Assembly (NCBI GenBank): GCA_965277875.1
Contig: CBDIDV010000002.1
Location: 4,712,001 to 4,776,000 of the forward strand
Length of the DNA: 64,000 nt
DNA from: CAWFQB01 sp965277875
GTDB taxonomy: Bacteria > Armatimonadota > Chthonomonadetes > Chthonomonadales > Chthonomonadaceae
Reading direction: 5' to 3'
Under the pieces are notes generated by a model. That model saw nothing but the letters and a program-made list of their open reading frames with translations. It was not told the DNA's origin and did no database searches. The position numbers were made by a program, and so were the translations under genes. Shown here one piece after another: positions 1 to 8,089 of this stretch (positions are counted from its first letter, which is position 1; every line of letters starts with the position of its first letter).

Positions 1-2194
1 TGGCATGGCGGCCGCTGAACAGGCTCGCCAGGGCCGTCGTCATCGTCACGCCCGCGCTCGGCCCGTCTTTAGGGATGCCGCCCGCAGGCACATGGATGTG
101 GATGTCGTGCTTGTCGTAAAAGTCAATCGGCGCCCCGATCTCAGCCGTGTGCGCCCGGACATACGACAGCGCGGCCTGTACGCTCTCCTTCATCACGTCG
201 CCCAACTGCCCCGTGATCGTTACGGACGACGGGCGGTTTGTCGGGCTGGGCATGGCGGTCGCCTCGATGAAGATGATGTCGCCCCCCATCGGGGTCCACA
301 CCAGGCCGGTCGCCACGCCCGGAGTCTCGACGCGCGAGATCGCTTCTTCCTGCTCGAAGCGCGGCGCGCCCAGATAGTCCTTGACGATCTGCGGCGTCAC
401 GTCCAGGGATTCGAGCTTGCCCTCGGCGAAGCCGCGCGTCGCCTTGCGGCACACGCTCGCGATTTCGCGCTCCAGGCTGCGAACGCCCGCCTCTTTGGTA
501 TACCCCTGCACGATCCGCTGTACGGCGTCGGTCGTAAACGTGATGCGGCCCTCGATGCCGTGTTCCTGCGCCTGCTTGGGTATCAGGTGCTTTTCGGCAA
601 TGGCGACCTTTTCTTCTTCGGTATAGCCCGCCAGTTCAATGATCTCCATGCGGTCGCGCAGCGGCGGCAGGATGGTATCCAGAACGTTCGCCGTGGTCAC
701 GAACAGCACTTTGCTCAGGTCGAACGGCACGTCCAGATAGTGATCGCGGAAACTGGTGTTCTGTTCGGGGTCGAGGGCTTCCAAAAGCGCGCCGCTCGGA
801 TCGCCCCGGAAGTCGGCCTGCACCTTGTCAATCTCGTCCATCATAAAGACGGGGTTATTGGTCTCGGCCCGCTTGATGCCCTGTATGATCTGGCCGGGCA
901 GTGCGCCGATATACGTGCGCCGATGCCCGCGTATCTCGGCCTCGTCGCGCACGCCGCCCAGCGACATCCGCACGAACTGCCGTCCCATCGCCCGCGCGAT
1001 ACTTTTGCCCAGGCTGGTCTTGCCCACGCCGGGAGGGCCGCTGAAACACAGGATCGGCTGTCGGGACGTGCCATCCGCCTTGAACTTGCGAACCGACAGA
1101 TACTCCAGGATACGATCCTTGATCTTCTCCAGGCCGTAGTGGTCGGCGTCCAGGACTTCTTTGACGGCAGCGATGTCCAGGTTATCGTCACTCTGCTTCT
1201 GCCACGGCATCTGCACCATCCAGTCCAGATACGTGCGCGTGACGTTGTATTCCGGGGCCATCGGGTTCATGCGGCCCAGGCGGTCCAGTTCGCGCTCGGC
1301 CTCCTTGCGGGCCTCATCGGGCATACCCGACGCGGCGATCTTTTCGCGCAGTTCGTCCGTGTCCTGGGTGCGGTCGTCGCCCTCGCCAAGTTCTTTTTGA
1401 ATCTGGCGTACCTGCTCGCGCAGATAGTAGTCGCGCTGCGTTTTGCCCAGTTCCTGGGCCACTTCGCTTTGCAGGCGGTTGCCAAGCTCCAGCACCTGCA
1501 CCTCGCGGCTGAGAAGCTCCATCAGGCGCGTCATGCGCGGCTTGATTTCGATGAGTTCCAGCAGTTCCTGGCGCTCCTCGAAGGTCAGGCGTGGCATTTG
1601 CTGCGCGATCAGGTCGGATAATGCGCCCGCGTCCTGCACGTTGTTGGGCATGTTCTGCATCTCGTCGGGCAGGTCGGACGATAGCTGCACGATACGCGTG
1701 AACATCTGGCTTATCTGGCGGCGCAGGGCTTCCACTTCCAGCTTGTCTTCTTCGGCCACTTCGGGTTCTTCAATGGTGCGGATCTTGACGCGCAGATACG
1801 GCGTGGTCTGCACGGCCTCGACGATCTCGAAGCGCTGTATGCCCTGTACGATCAGGCGGATGCCTTCGGGAACCTGCGCCATCATGCGTATGGCGACCAC
1901 GCTGCCGATCTTGTACACGTCGTCAAGCGTGGGGTTCTCGATCTTGGGGTCTTTCATGCAGGCCACGGCGATCAGGCGGTTGCCGCCCTCGACGCTCTCG
2001 TTGACCAGCTTGATGCTGTTCTCGCGGCCTACGCCCAGCGGCGCGACCACGACCGGGAACATCACGACCTCGCGCAGCGGCAGCAGATTGATCTCTTCGG
2101 GAATGTTGTGCTTGCTGTCCCCGCTCTCCTCTTCCAGCGCGTCGCCCGTATTATCCAGTTCTTCGAGTATGTTGGAAAGATTTTTAGGTTCCAT
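1..2194 (-). CDS. lon: ATP-dependent Lon protease (3' end beyond window)
   Basis: Cytosolic AAA+ serine protease that unfolds and degrades damaged and regulatory proteins. Translating the minus strand from the ATG at 2192-2194 gives an N-terminal LON substrate-binding domain (about residues 35-235), a helical linker, Walker A GPPGVGKT near residue 385, a Walker B region reading FMMDEIDK, and the start of the protease domain with PKDGPSAG, whose Ser near residue 712 is the catalytic nucleophile. The catalytic Lys, about 43 residues further on in Lon, would fall outside the window, so the gene is cut by the edge and is not necessarily defective. The start region carries a short duplication: GAACCTAAAAA occurs both just before and just after the ATG. 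No strong ribosome-binding site is visible. A candidate -10 lies about 375 bases upstream, implying a long leader. Confidence 0.96.
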   Translation of the reverse strand, partial: MEPKNLSNILEELDNTGDALEEESGDSKHNIPEEINLLPLREVVMFPVVVAPLGVGRENSIKLVNESVEGGNRLIAVACMKDPKIENPTLDDVYKIGSVVAIRMMAQVPEGIRLIVQGIQRFEIVEAVQTTPYLRVKIRTIEEPEVAEEDKLEVEALRRQISQMFTRIVQLSSDLPDEMQNMPNNVQDAGALSDLIAQQMPRLTFEERQELLELIEIKPRMTRLMELLSREVQVLELGNRLQSEVAQELGKTQRDYYLREQVRQIQKELGEGDDRTQDTDELREKIAASGMPDEARKEAERELDRLGRMNPMAPEYNVTRTYLDWMVQMPWQKQSDDNLDIAAVKEVLDADHYGLEKIKDRILEYLSVRKFKADGTSRQPILCFSGPPGVGKTSLGKSIARAMGRQFVRMSLGGVRDEAEIRGHRRTYIGALPGQIIQGIKRAETNNPVFMMDEIDKVQADFRGDPSGALLEALDPEQNTSFRDHYLDVPFDLSKVLFVTTANVLDTILPPLRDRMEIIELAGYTEEEKVAIAEKHLIPKQAQEHGIEGRITFTTDAVQRIVQGYTKEAGVRSLEREIASVCRKATRGFAEGKLESLDVTPQIVKDYLGAPRFEQEEAISRVETPGVATGLVWTPMGGDIIFIEATAMPSPTNRPSSVTITGQLGDVMKESVQAALSYVRAHTAEIGAPIDFYDKHDIHIHVPAGGIPKDGPSAGVTMTTALASLFSGRHA

Positions 2195-2567
2195 TATGTT
2201 TTTAGGTTCTCGCAATCTGACGCCGACCATCGTTTCAAATAGTTCGTATCCGTGGCGGCATCGTCGGTTGGCATAAGGGCGCAGGATAAACAGGCCGGGC
2301 ATATTCCATCCGAAATGAACTTCGGACAGCATGGGAGTTACGGATTGTCACTCCCCTCTATCGGCTTAAACAGGAAGCTACTGCACAAACAGTTCACACA
2401 AGCGACTGCACCATAGGCCGCGTTTCACCTGATGGGCGTTTCAACGCCCTGCATGTAATGGTAAAACGCGTGTTAGTCATACGCATGAACATCGGCAAAT
2501 GTTTCATGCCGATACCGTCCGATTTTGAACCTGCGTCCCCTGCACTCAATTCCAATGAGTATAGCTT

Positions 2568-2573
2568 ATTATA
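2568..2573 (-). promoter_or_regulatory. Candidate -10 element (TATAAT) for lon
   Basis: The minus strand reads TATAAT here, the exact sigma-70 -10 consensus, upstream of lon. No good -35 hexamer lies 16-18 bases before it, so the assignment is weak. If used, transcription would start near 2561 and leave a leader of about 365 nt. Confidence 0.35.
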
Positions 2574-2648
2574 CCCCACAGCGTACTCTGCCGTTCCCAC
2601 TTTAGGACTATTTCGTACAAATATGTTGGAGCGGATCAGGACGCAAAC

Positions 2649-2682
2649 GCGCCGCTTGTTTCAACAAAGGAACAAGCGGCGC
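2649..2682 (-). terminator. Perfect 12-bp stem-loop downstream of the NHL-repeat gene
   Basis: Arms GCGCCGCTTGTT and AACAAGCGGCGC pair perfectly around a 10-base loop, about 140 bases after the stop of the minus-strand gene ending at 2825. The bases after the stem on the minus strand are GTTTGCGT, not a real U tract, so it could be a terminator of the weak-tail type or another structured element separating this gene from lon. Confidence 0.4.
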
Positions 2683-2824
2683 AGAGATGCGATTGTATGT
2701 ACAAACACAATGGCGCGTAATATCGCGCAGCCGGCATTCGGGCAGGAAGCGAAGCAGAACACGCAGCGGCTTTGCCCTGTTGTTGGCGACGCACTGCCAA
2801 AACAGAATTTACAGCAGAGTGATT

Positions 2825-3985
2825 TTAAAGATTATCGAAGCGGGCGATGCGCCAGGGCAGGACGGGATTGGAGTTCGAGCCATCCGTGAAGATGCCCAGA
2901 TTGGAGCAGAAGACCGAGTTTTCCGAGAACACGATGCCCGTAGGATTGTTCAGTGTGCCGCCCATCGTTACCGCCGAACTGCCGAGCGTTTTCACGACGC
3001 GGCCCGTGTCCGGGTCGAGCGCGGTCAGGTTGTCGCCGAAGAAACTCGCCGCCCACAGCAAGCCGCTGTCGTCTATCTTCAAACCGTCCGGGCCGTTGAG
3101 CGGTGTGCCTGCCGTCAGGCCGATGCGGGTATCGGGCTTAATCAGGGCTTCAAAGCCGAAGGGGAATTCCGGCATATCGTTGTTCGGGAAGCGCGCCAGA
3201 ATGCGCCCCGGCCCGCCCACCTTGCCCTGTGCGCTGACGGGAAAAGCAATCACGCTGTCGGTGTAGGTATTGGCGACGAAGAAAGTGCGGGCGTCTTTGG
3301 AAAACGCCACGCCATTCGGACTCAGTCCTGCCACGGGAGCCTGCAACAAGCCGTTATCGCTGACAGTCGCGCCCGAACCCGCCGGCCCGATTATAAGGTT
3401 TACCCGCCCGCCGCCCGGCGGAATGGAATAGACGACGCCCGCATTGGAGTCGGAGGCGAACAGCGTTCCGTTCGGGTGGAATACCAGGTCTTCCGGCCCG
3501 CCGCCCGTGGGAAACTGCGCGTACAGCGTCACTTTGGGGTTGGCGCTGTTGGGGCGCTGGATACGCAGTATTTGACCGGCGAAGTTGGCCGCAGAATACA
3601 GGTCACCCGTACAGGGATCAATCGCAAGACCCAGCAGCGCACCCTGCCGGATCAATTCTTGTCCCGGCGATCCGCCCAGCGTATGCAGCAGGCGTCCGCT
3701 GTCCATGTCGAACGCGAGGATGCGCGAACTTTGGGGGGCCGCGACGTTATAGGTCGCCGTGTACAGAACGCCGTCGAAACCGGCGATGCCCTCCGGGTAC
3801 TGGAGCAGGGGAAAGTCTTTGGACGAAGCGAAAATAGTGGCGGAAGGGCGGCATCCCGCGCCCCCGAACCCATCCGGAGCAGGCTGAGCATGAGCGGCGA
3901 GCGTGGGCGCGAGCGCGGCCAGACCAGTCAGCAGGGTGCGGCGGGTCAGTCGGGCCGAAGCATGGGAGAAGTGTGCAGATTTCAA
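2825..3985 (-). CDS. Tat-exported NHL/SMP-30-like beta-propeller protein
   Basis: 386 residues. The N-terminus has a twin-arginine signal (LTRRTLLTG followed by an Ala/Leu-rich stretch and an AHA-Q cleavage-like site near residue 33), so the protein is probably exported folded. The remainder is a series of beta-propeller blades of the NHL/SMP-30 gluconolactonase kind: recurring motifs such as GLAIDPCTGDLY, EDLVFHPNGTLFASD, GVAFSKDARTFFVAN and GLKIDDSGLLWAAS, each giving a short hydrophobic strand followed by an Asp-Gly turn. The substrate cannot be told from sequence. Members of this fold may be lactonases or plain binding scaffolds, and no metal-site assignment is attempted here. It stands alone, with a hairpin downstream. 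Confidence 0.75.
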   Translation of the reverse strand: MKSAHFSHASARLTRRTLLTGLAALAPTLAAHAQPAPDGFGGAGCRPSATIFASSKDFPLLQYPEGIAGFDGVLYTATYNVAAPQSSRILAFDMDSGRLLHTLGGSPGQELIRQGALLGLAIDPCTGDLYSAANFAGQILRIQRPNSANPKVTLYAQFPTGGGPEDLVFHPNGTLFASDSNAGVVYSIPPGGGRVNLIIGPAGSGATVSDNGLLQAPVAGLSPNGVAFSKDARTFFVANTYTDSVIAFPVSAQGKVGGPGRILARFPNNDMPEFPFGFEALIKPDTRIGLTAGTPLNGPDGLKIDDSGLLWAASFFGDNLTALDPDTGRVVKTLGSSAVTMGGTLNNPTGIVFSENSVFCSNLGIFTDGSNSNPVLPWRIARFDNL

Positions 3986-4303
3986 AATGCAGAACCCTTT
4001 CAGTGTGTTACAACAGCATTGTTTTACAACAGCGTGTCTAGGTTCTACTCTATGTACCTAACTTCCTGCCCTAATTTTCCTTAGTTGACAATTATGTTCG
4101 CCTGCATCATCCCGACTCCCTCGATTATGTTTTCTTGACGATCTCTGATCGACTATGTCTTCTTGAAACAGCTCATGGGGTAGTGAGCGTGTTACGGGAA
4201 CACGAAAGGAATGGACATTACAAACTTCACAAGCCTATTCTCATGCGAGATAGGCTTGTGAATGATTTGCGTGTTTATGCGTTCATCTGCGGTTATTCAC
4301 GCG
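3986..4303. other. Intergenic region, one terminator-like hairpin
   Basis: These 318 bases lie between two minus-strand genes. Apart from the perfect stem-loop at 4226-4262 nothing was recognised; the AT-rich half next to the downstream gene start probably contains that gene's promoter, but no clean -35/-10 pair was found. Confidence 0.4.
4226..4262 (-). terminator. Candidate terminator of the CE15 esterase gene
   Basis: A perfect 13-bp stem (TTCACAAGCCTAT/ATAGGCTTGTGAA) with an 11-base loop begins 42 bases after the stop codon of the minus-strand gene ending at 4304. The minus-strand sequence after the stem is GTTTGTAATG, a poor U tract. Confidence 0.5.
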
Positions 4304-5530
4304 TCAGTCGCTTGGTCGCTGCCACGAGAAGGCTTTGGGCAGGCCGGGGAACGCCTGCTGATCGAACTTGCGGTCGGTAGCTTTGTGGAAGAATTGACGG
4401 TCAGCGAAATCGAGCAGGGCGTTCCAGTCTTCTGAATTGTGTTCGTGTCCGCCGGGGCGATAGTGGATGCCGATGCGTTCCGGCACGCCCAGAAACTCGT
4501 ACACTTCGCGGGCGGCAATATACGTCTGCTGCGTGCCGGCGGGATTGGCCCACAGGTCGCCGGTTCCCTCCGTGGTCAGCAGGGCGCGGGGCGCGACGAG
4601 GGCTTTGAGCGTGTGCTGATCGAACGGCAAGCGATCCGTATGCCCGACGAACGCGGCGAAATCGGGCGCGAACCAGAAGGGAAAGTTTTTGAGGATGGCC
4701 CCAATGTCCTCGCTCTTGTCGGCCTGCACCCGAAAGCCGCCCGCCCCGCCGCAGCCGGACGCGTTGGGCGCGACCAGAGCAAAGCGCGTGTCCACGGCCC
4801 CTGCCAGCAGGGTCGCCTTGCCGCCCCGCGAGTGTCCCGTGATGACCAGACGCGCGCCGTCTACAAAGGGCAGGGTCAGCAGATAGTCGGCGATGCGGCT
4901 GTATCCCCACGCCCACGCCGCCATACGTCCGCCGTTGTAGTCGGGGTAGGCCGCGTACACGCCGCCCCGCTGCGCGCTGTCGGGGGCGATCTCGGTGCGG
5001 TCGAACTCCGCAAGGGCGTACCCCCGCGCCGCCACGTCACGGACTATTTGGGGTTTGACGCGCCCCCATGTCAGGTCGCCGCAGAGTATCACGGGAAACG
5101 GCCCCTGTCTTGCGGGAACAGTCAGAACCAGATGCGTTTGAACCGCATATTTCGGCCCCATCGTGACCAGGATATTCTTTTCCGTGGCTGTTACGCCCAC
5201 TTGCCCCCGCCCGTTTCTCTCTGTGCCTGCTTCCGCCGCGTCTGCCCATGCAAGAGGCTGCGACGACAGTTCTTTGGCGGCCACGTTTGTCGTCTTTGGC
5301 GGCAAAGGGCCGTACTCGTAGTGCAGGGCCAGGGCGAGCAGGGACTTGCGCTGCGCCTCCCACTGCCGTTTTGTTTGTACGCGCCGCCCGTCGGGCAGCA
5401 GAAACGGGTCGGGCAGTTCCGCCACAACGGGCAGCGCATCCGCAGTTGGGTAGACATCACGCGGCGCGTCCTCGCCCGCCATCACCCCGAACAGCAGCAC
5501 AGCGCACAGGCACAAACTGAGAGCAGGCAT
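4304..5530 (-). CDS. Glucuronoyl esterase-like (CE15) exported hydrolase
   Basis: 408 residues with a Sec-type signal peptide (hydrophobic residues 3-18, cleavage near residue 20). The alpha/beta-hydrolase core carries GHSRGGK at 232-238 with Ser234 as nucleophile, matching the G-x-S-R-x-G-K signature of 4-O-methyl-glucuronoyl methylesterases, and a C-terminal HEHNSEDW that supplies the catalytic His. The upstream GDLTWGR and AEFDRTEIAPD segments are also typical of the family. Known CE15 enzymes cleave esters between lignin alcohols and glucuronoxylan, so a role in plant-polymer breakdown outside the cytoplasm is likely. Acetyl esterase activity is the main alternative. It is transcribed away from the gene at 5667, with about 135 bases between them. 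Confidence 0.8.
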   Translation of the reverse strand: MPALSLCLCAVLLFGVMAGEDAPRDVYPTADALPVVAELPDPFLLPDGRRVQTKRQWEAQRKSLLALALHYEYGPLPPKTTNVAAKELSSQPLAWADAAEAGTERNGRGQVGVTATEKNILVTMGPKYAVQTHLVLTVPARQGPFPVILCGDLTWGRVKPQIVRDVAARGYALAEFDRTEIAPDSAQRGGVYAAYPDYNGGRMAAWAWGYSRIADYLLTLPFVDGARLVITGHSRGGKATLLAGAVDTRFALVAPNASGCGGAGGFRVQADKSEDIGAILKNFPFWFAPDFAAFVGHTDRLPFDQHTLKALVAPRALLTTEGTGDLWANPAGTQQTYIAAREVYEFLGVPERIGIHYRPGGHEHNSEDWNALLDFADRQFFHKATDRKFDQQAFPGLPKAFSWQRPSD

Positions 5531-5597
5531 GAGGCTGGAACTCCTTTATAGATGTGAACGCCGAGTGTACGCCACTGCGACAGCAAAAGCGCTATTC

Positions 5598-5627
5598 TTA
5601 CAACGCGACATAGAGAAGGGGTATACT
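5598..5627 (+). promoter_or_regulatory. Candidate sigma-70 promoter for the PD-(D/E)XK-like gene
   Basis: TTACAA, an 18-base spacer and TATACT lie 40-70 bases before the ATG at 5667. The -10 is good (5 of 6) but the -35 matches only in part. Confidence 0.4.
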
Positions 5628-5666
5628 GAGCAATGTAGCTTATGTTGGCGCGAGGGAACCTACTTT

Positions 5667-6275
5667 ATGGCCTATAATCAGTTTACTATACCGCAGTTGG
5701 AACGTGAATTCGGCATCCGCTTTCACAGACAGGCAGGTCTGTTCCACGACGTTCCGCCCGCGCCGATCTCCGAGTTGCTGCGCCTCACCCTGGCGCAAAA
5801 TTCTCGGTTCGCCCTGCCAAGCGGCTCGGAAAAGGCGCGTTCTGAGTATCTCATCGCGCCAATTCTTGCGGAAGTTTGTCAGCAGCAGCGGGAACAGGCC
5901 AGTTTGTTTTCAGGCATCGAGTTCGATGTGGACATGGGGCGCGGGTTGTCCGGCTTTTGCGATTTCCTGTTCAGTCTGGCCCCCGACACGCTGATCGTAT
6001 CCGCGCCGGTCGTTTCTGTGGTAGAGGCGAAAAAGGAAAACATTCTGTCCGGCATCCCGCAGTGTCTCGCGGAACTTGTCGCCGCACAAATCTTCAATGC
6101 GGCGCAGGCGCGTCCTATAAACACGCTGTACGGCGTGGTAACGACCGGCACGGACTGGCAGTTTTTGCGTCTGGAGGAAACCCGCGCCACGATTGACAGC
6201 GACCTGTACTACCTCGCAAATGTGGAGAAAATCGTCGGCATTCTGCTGTCCATGCTGCGTCAAGCCCCGGTCTGA
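5667..6275 (+). CDS. Uncharacterised PD-(D/E)XK nuclease-fold-like protein
   Basis: 202 residues from the ATG at 5667, chosen because MAYNQFTIPQLEREFG is a plausible conserved start and the upstream reading lies in promoter sequence. The residues needed for a PD-(D/E)XK fold are visible in order: Glu60 in a helix, Asp99 (GFCDFLFS), then Glu120-Ala-Lys122 at the end of a hydrophobic strand (VVSVVEAKKE), followed by a Gln in the next helix (Q132). This resembles the type I restriction HsdR-N-like arrangement, but no methylase or helicase is nearby. The family is widespread as hypothetical proteins in environmental bacteria. Nuclease activity is inferred from motif spacing only; it could be a regulatory or degenerate member. 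Confidence 0.6.
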   Translation: MAYNQFTIPQLEREFGIRFHRQAGLFHDVPPAPISELLRLTLAQNSRFALPSGSEKARSEYLIAPILAEVCQQQREQASLFSGIEFDVDMGRGLSGFCDFLFSLAPDTLIVSAPVVSVVEAKKENILSGIPQCLAELVAAQIFNAAQARPINTLYGVVTTGTDWQFLRLEETRATIDSDLYYLANVEKIVGILLSMLRQAPV

Positions 6276-6406
6276 CACCCGCGTATTGCCCGTCCAGCGT
6301 CTTTCTTCCTGCGTGTGTTTTCTTTGTGTGCTTCTGCGTACCTTTTCTTAGCGCCCCTACATAACCCAATGAGACGCCCGATGACGCGGCACAGGAGGGA
6401 GCAGCC

Positions 6407-8029
6407 ATGCCGGACGAGTACGAAAACATACTGCACCGAAACTTGCTGCGCGCGGCCCGGAGCGTGGGCGAGGGCACAAACCTGAACGCGGCACAGTCCC
6501 ACGAGGTCGCGCAATCCTTTATTGACATTCTGCTCACGCAAAACATGATAGTAGATTATTATGCGCCGCTGCGTGAGAAAATATGCGAGATACTGCCCTG
6601 TCTGGCGGGCAGTCCGGCAGGCGCGGAACTGGCCGCCGCGCTGGACGCCGCTTTTCTGGAGGCCGATTGGGACATGCGGGCCGCGCTCGCTTACATGTTA
6701 CGTCAGTTGGGGCAGGTGCCGCCCCAGGTTCTTACTTTATCGCTTGAAGCGGCGAAAGATGCGGACGATGTTATACGGCTGAAAGCAGTATCGGTATTGA
6801 GAAATTCAGGGCAGGCGATCCCGGAAGTAATCGCCGTCCTGCTTGACATACTTCTCAGGGATACGAGCGTTGCGCGTACCAGCGCGGCTTTCGTTCTGGG
6901 AGGGTTGGAGCGGACCACGCCCCAGGTGATTGCCGCCCTGATCGCAGCCGCAAAAGACGCCGCGAACTATGCCTCTGCGCAGGCGACGCAGGCGGTGGGC
7001 GCGCTGTGCCTGCACTCGCCCCAGGCCCTGACAATGACGCTTGAGGCCATGAAACAACCCGACATGGGCGCACAGAAAATGGCCGTGACGGCGCTGATTG
7101 CGGTAGATACTGTAATGCCTGCAACGCTTGTTGTTCTTCTGGAGTCTCTGGGCGACAGAGACAAGAGGGTACAACTAAGTGTGGCTTCCGCCCTGAGCCG
7201 TTCAGGACACGCCAATGCAGAGGCGCTTGCGATACTGATTGAGGCCGTGAAGAATGCCGATTTTGAAGTTCGGCGCGTAGCGGTGCGTGCTTTGGGGGAC
7301 ACGAAGCACGCACCGCCGCCTGTACTTGCCGCTCTGCTGGAGGCAATGTGGGACACAAACAAATATGTGCAGTGGGATGCGGCAATGGCGCTGGGAAGAC
7401 TGCGCCAGGCGACGCCCGAAGTGACAGCCGCCTTGATCACAGCCGTGCATAAAGGGGGCATCTACATGTTTGGCGCGGCGGCATGGACATTGGGACAGTT
7501 GGGGCAGGCGACACCGGAAGTGCTGAACGCGCTGCTCTGGGCCGTCAAGCAGGGCAACTTCTTCATGCCGAAGGCGGCGGCAGAGGCGCTGGGAGAACTG
7601 GGACAGGCGGCCCCCGAAGTAATCGCGGGCCTTTTAGAAGCCCTGCACGACAGCAGCCAGGATGTGCAGTGGAACGCGGTCGAGTCGCTGGGCAGGCTGA
7701 ACAAGACAACGCCGGAAATACTCGCCGCTCTGACACAGATCGCCGGCGATACAAAGAGCCGTATCCGGCACAATGCGATATGGGCGTTGAACAATCTGCG
7801 TCGAGTGCCGCCGGAGATTGTGACCGCTCTGCTTAACGATTTGCACAACACGGATAGCTCTGTACGAAGCGAAGCGGCCTGCACGCTGGGGATGTTACAG
7901 CAGGCAACGCCTCCTATCCTGGCCGCGCTTTCTAAAGCAGTGAAAGATGACAACACCTATGTCAGAAATTCGGCTTGGCAGGGGTTGTGGAATTTGACGG
8001 AGGAAGGCGAACAGGTTCCTGCCGATTAA
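6407..8029 (+). CDS. HEAT-repeat protein
   Basis: 540 residues with a good ribosome-binding site (GGAGGGAGC) before the ATG. After a helical N-terminal region of about 70 residues, the protein consists of roughly a dozen tandem HEAT/PBS-lyase-like repeats of about 37 residues with the pattern Q-x-T-P-E-V-x-A-A-L-L-x-A followed by D-x-x-x-x-V-R-x-x-A-A-x-A-L-G. The solenoid probably acts as a protein-interaction scaffold in the cytoplasm; no signal peptide, transmembrane helix or catalytic domain is visible. It starts 131 bases after the PD-(D/E)XK-like gene on the same strand and could be co-transcribed with it. The regular 111-base DNA periodicity suggests expansion by tandem duplication. 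Confidence 0.8.
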   Translation: MPDEYENILHRNLLRAARSVGEGTNLNAAQSHEVAQSFIDILLTQNMIVDYYAPLREKICEILPCLAGSPAGAELAAALDAAFLEADWDMRAALAYMLRQLGQVPPQVLTLSLEAAKDADDVIRLKAVSVLRNSGQAIPEVIAVLLDILLRDTSVARTSAAFVLGGLERTTPQVIAALIAAAKDAANYASAQATQAVGALCLHSPQALTMTLEAMKQPDMGAQKMAVTALIAVDTVMPATLVVLLESLGDRDKRVQLSVASALSRSGHANAEALAILIEAVKNADFEVRRVAVRALGDTKHAPPPVLAALLEAMWDTNKYVQWDAAMALGRLRQATPEVTAALITAVHKGGIYMFGAAAWTLGQLGQATPEVLNALLWAVKQGNFFMPKAAAEALGELGQAAPEVIAGLLEALHDSSQDVQWNAVESLGRLNKTTPEILAALTQIAGDTKSRIRHNAIWALNNLRRVPPEIVTALLNDLHNTDSSVRSEAACTLGMLQQATPPILAALSKAVKDDNTYVRNSAWQGLWNLTEEGEQVPAD

Positions 8030-8089
8030 CCTGCGCTTGGCATCCGGGAACACTCCGGCGGCAGGCGGCAATATAGGAGAACAGAAGGC

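Larger units (their letters stand above)
2195..2824. other. Intergenic region / possible long lon leader with hairpins
   Basis: No convincing gene was seen in these 630 bases. On the minus strand the stretch between the candidate lon -10 (2568-2573) and the lon start holds two perfect short stem-loops: GGGCGTT/AACGCCC at 2434-2449 and ATCGGCA/TGCCGAT at 2491-2513. A stronger hairpin at 2649-2682 separates this stretch from the upstream minus-strand gene. It may be a structured 5' leader of lon; this is inference. Confidence 0.4.

Noticed and set aside
5..1621. Long plus-strand reading frame of 538 codons antisense to lon
   Set aside because: It is the mirror of the lon coding sequence, with His/Arg/Ala-rich translation, no family motif and no ribosome-binding site; GC-rich codon bias keeps antisense frames open.
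2687..4084. Plus-strand frame of 465 codons
   Set aside because: Antisense to the Tat-exported NHL-repeat gene, which has a signal peptide and recurring propeller motifs; the plus-strand translation has none.
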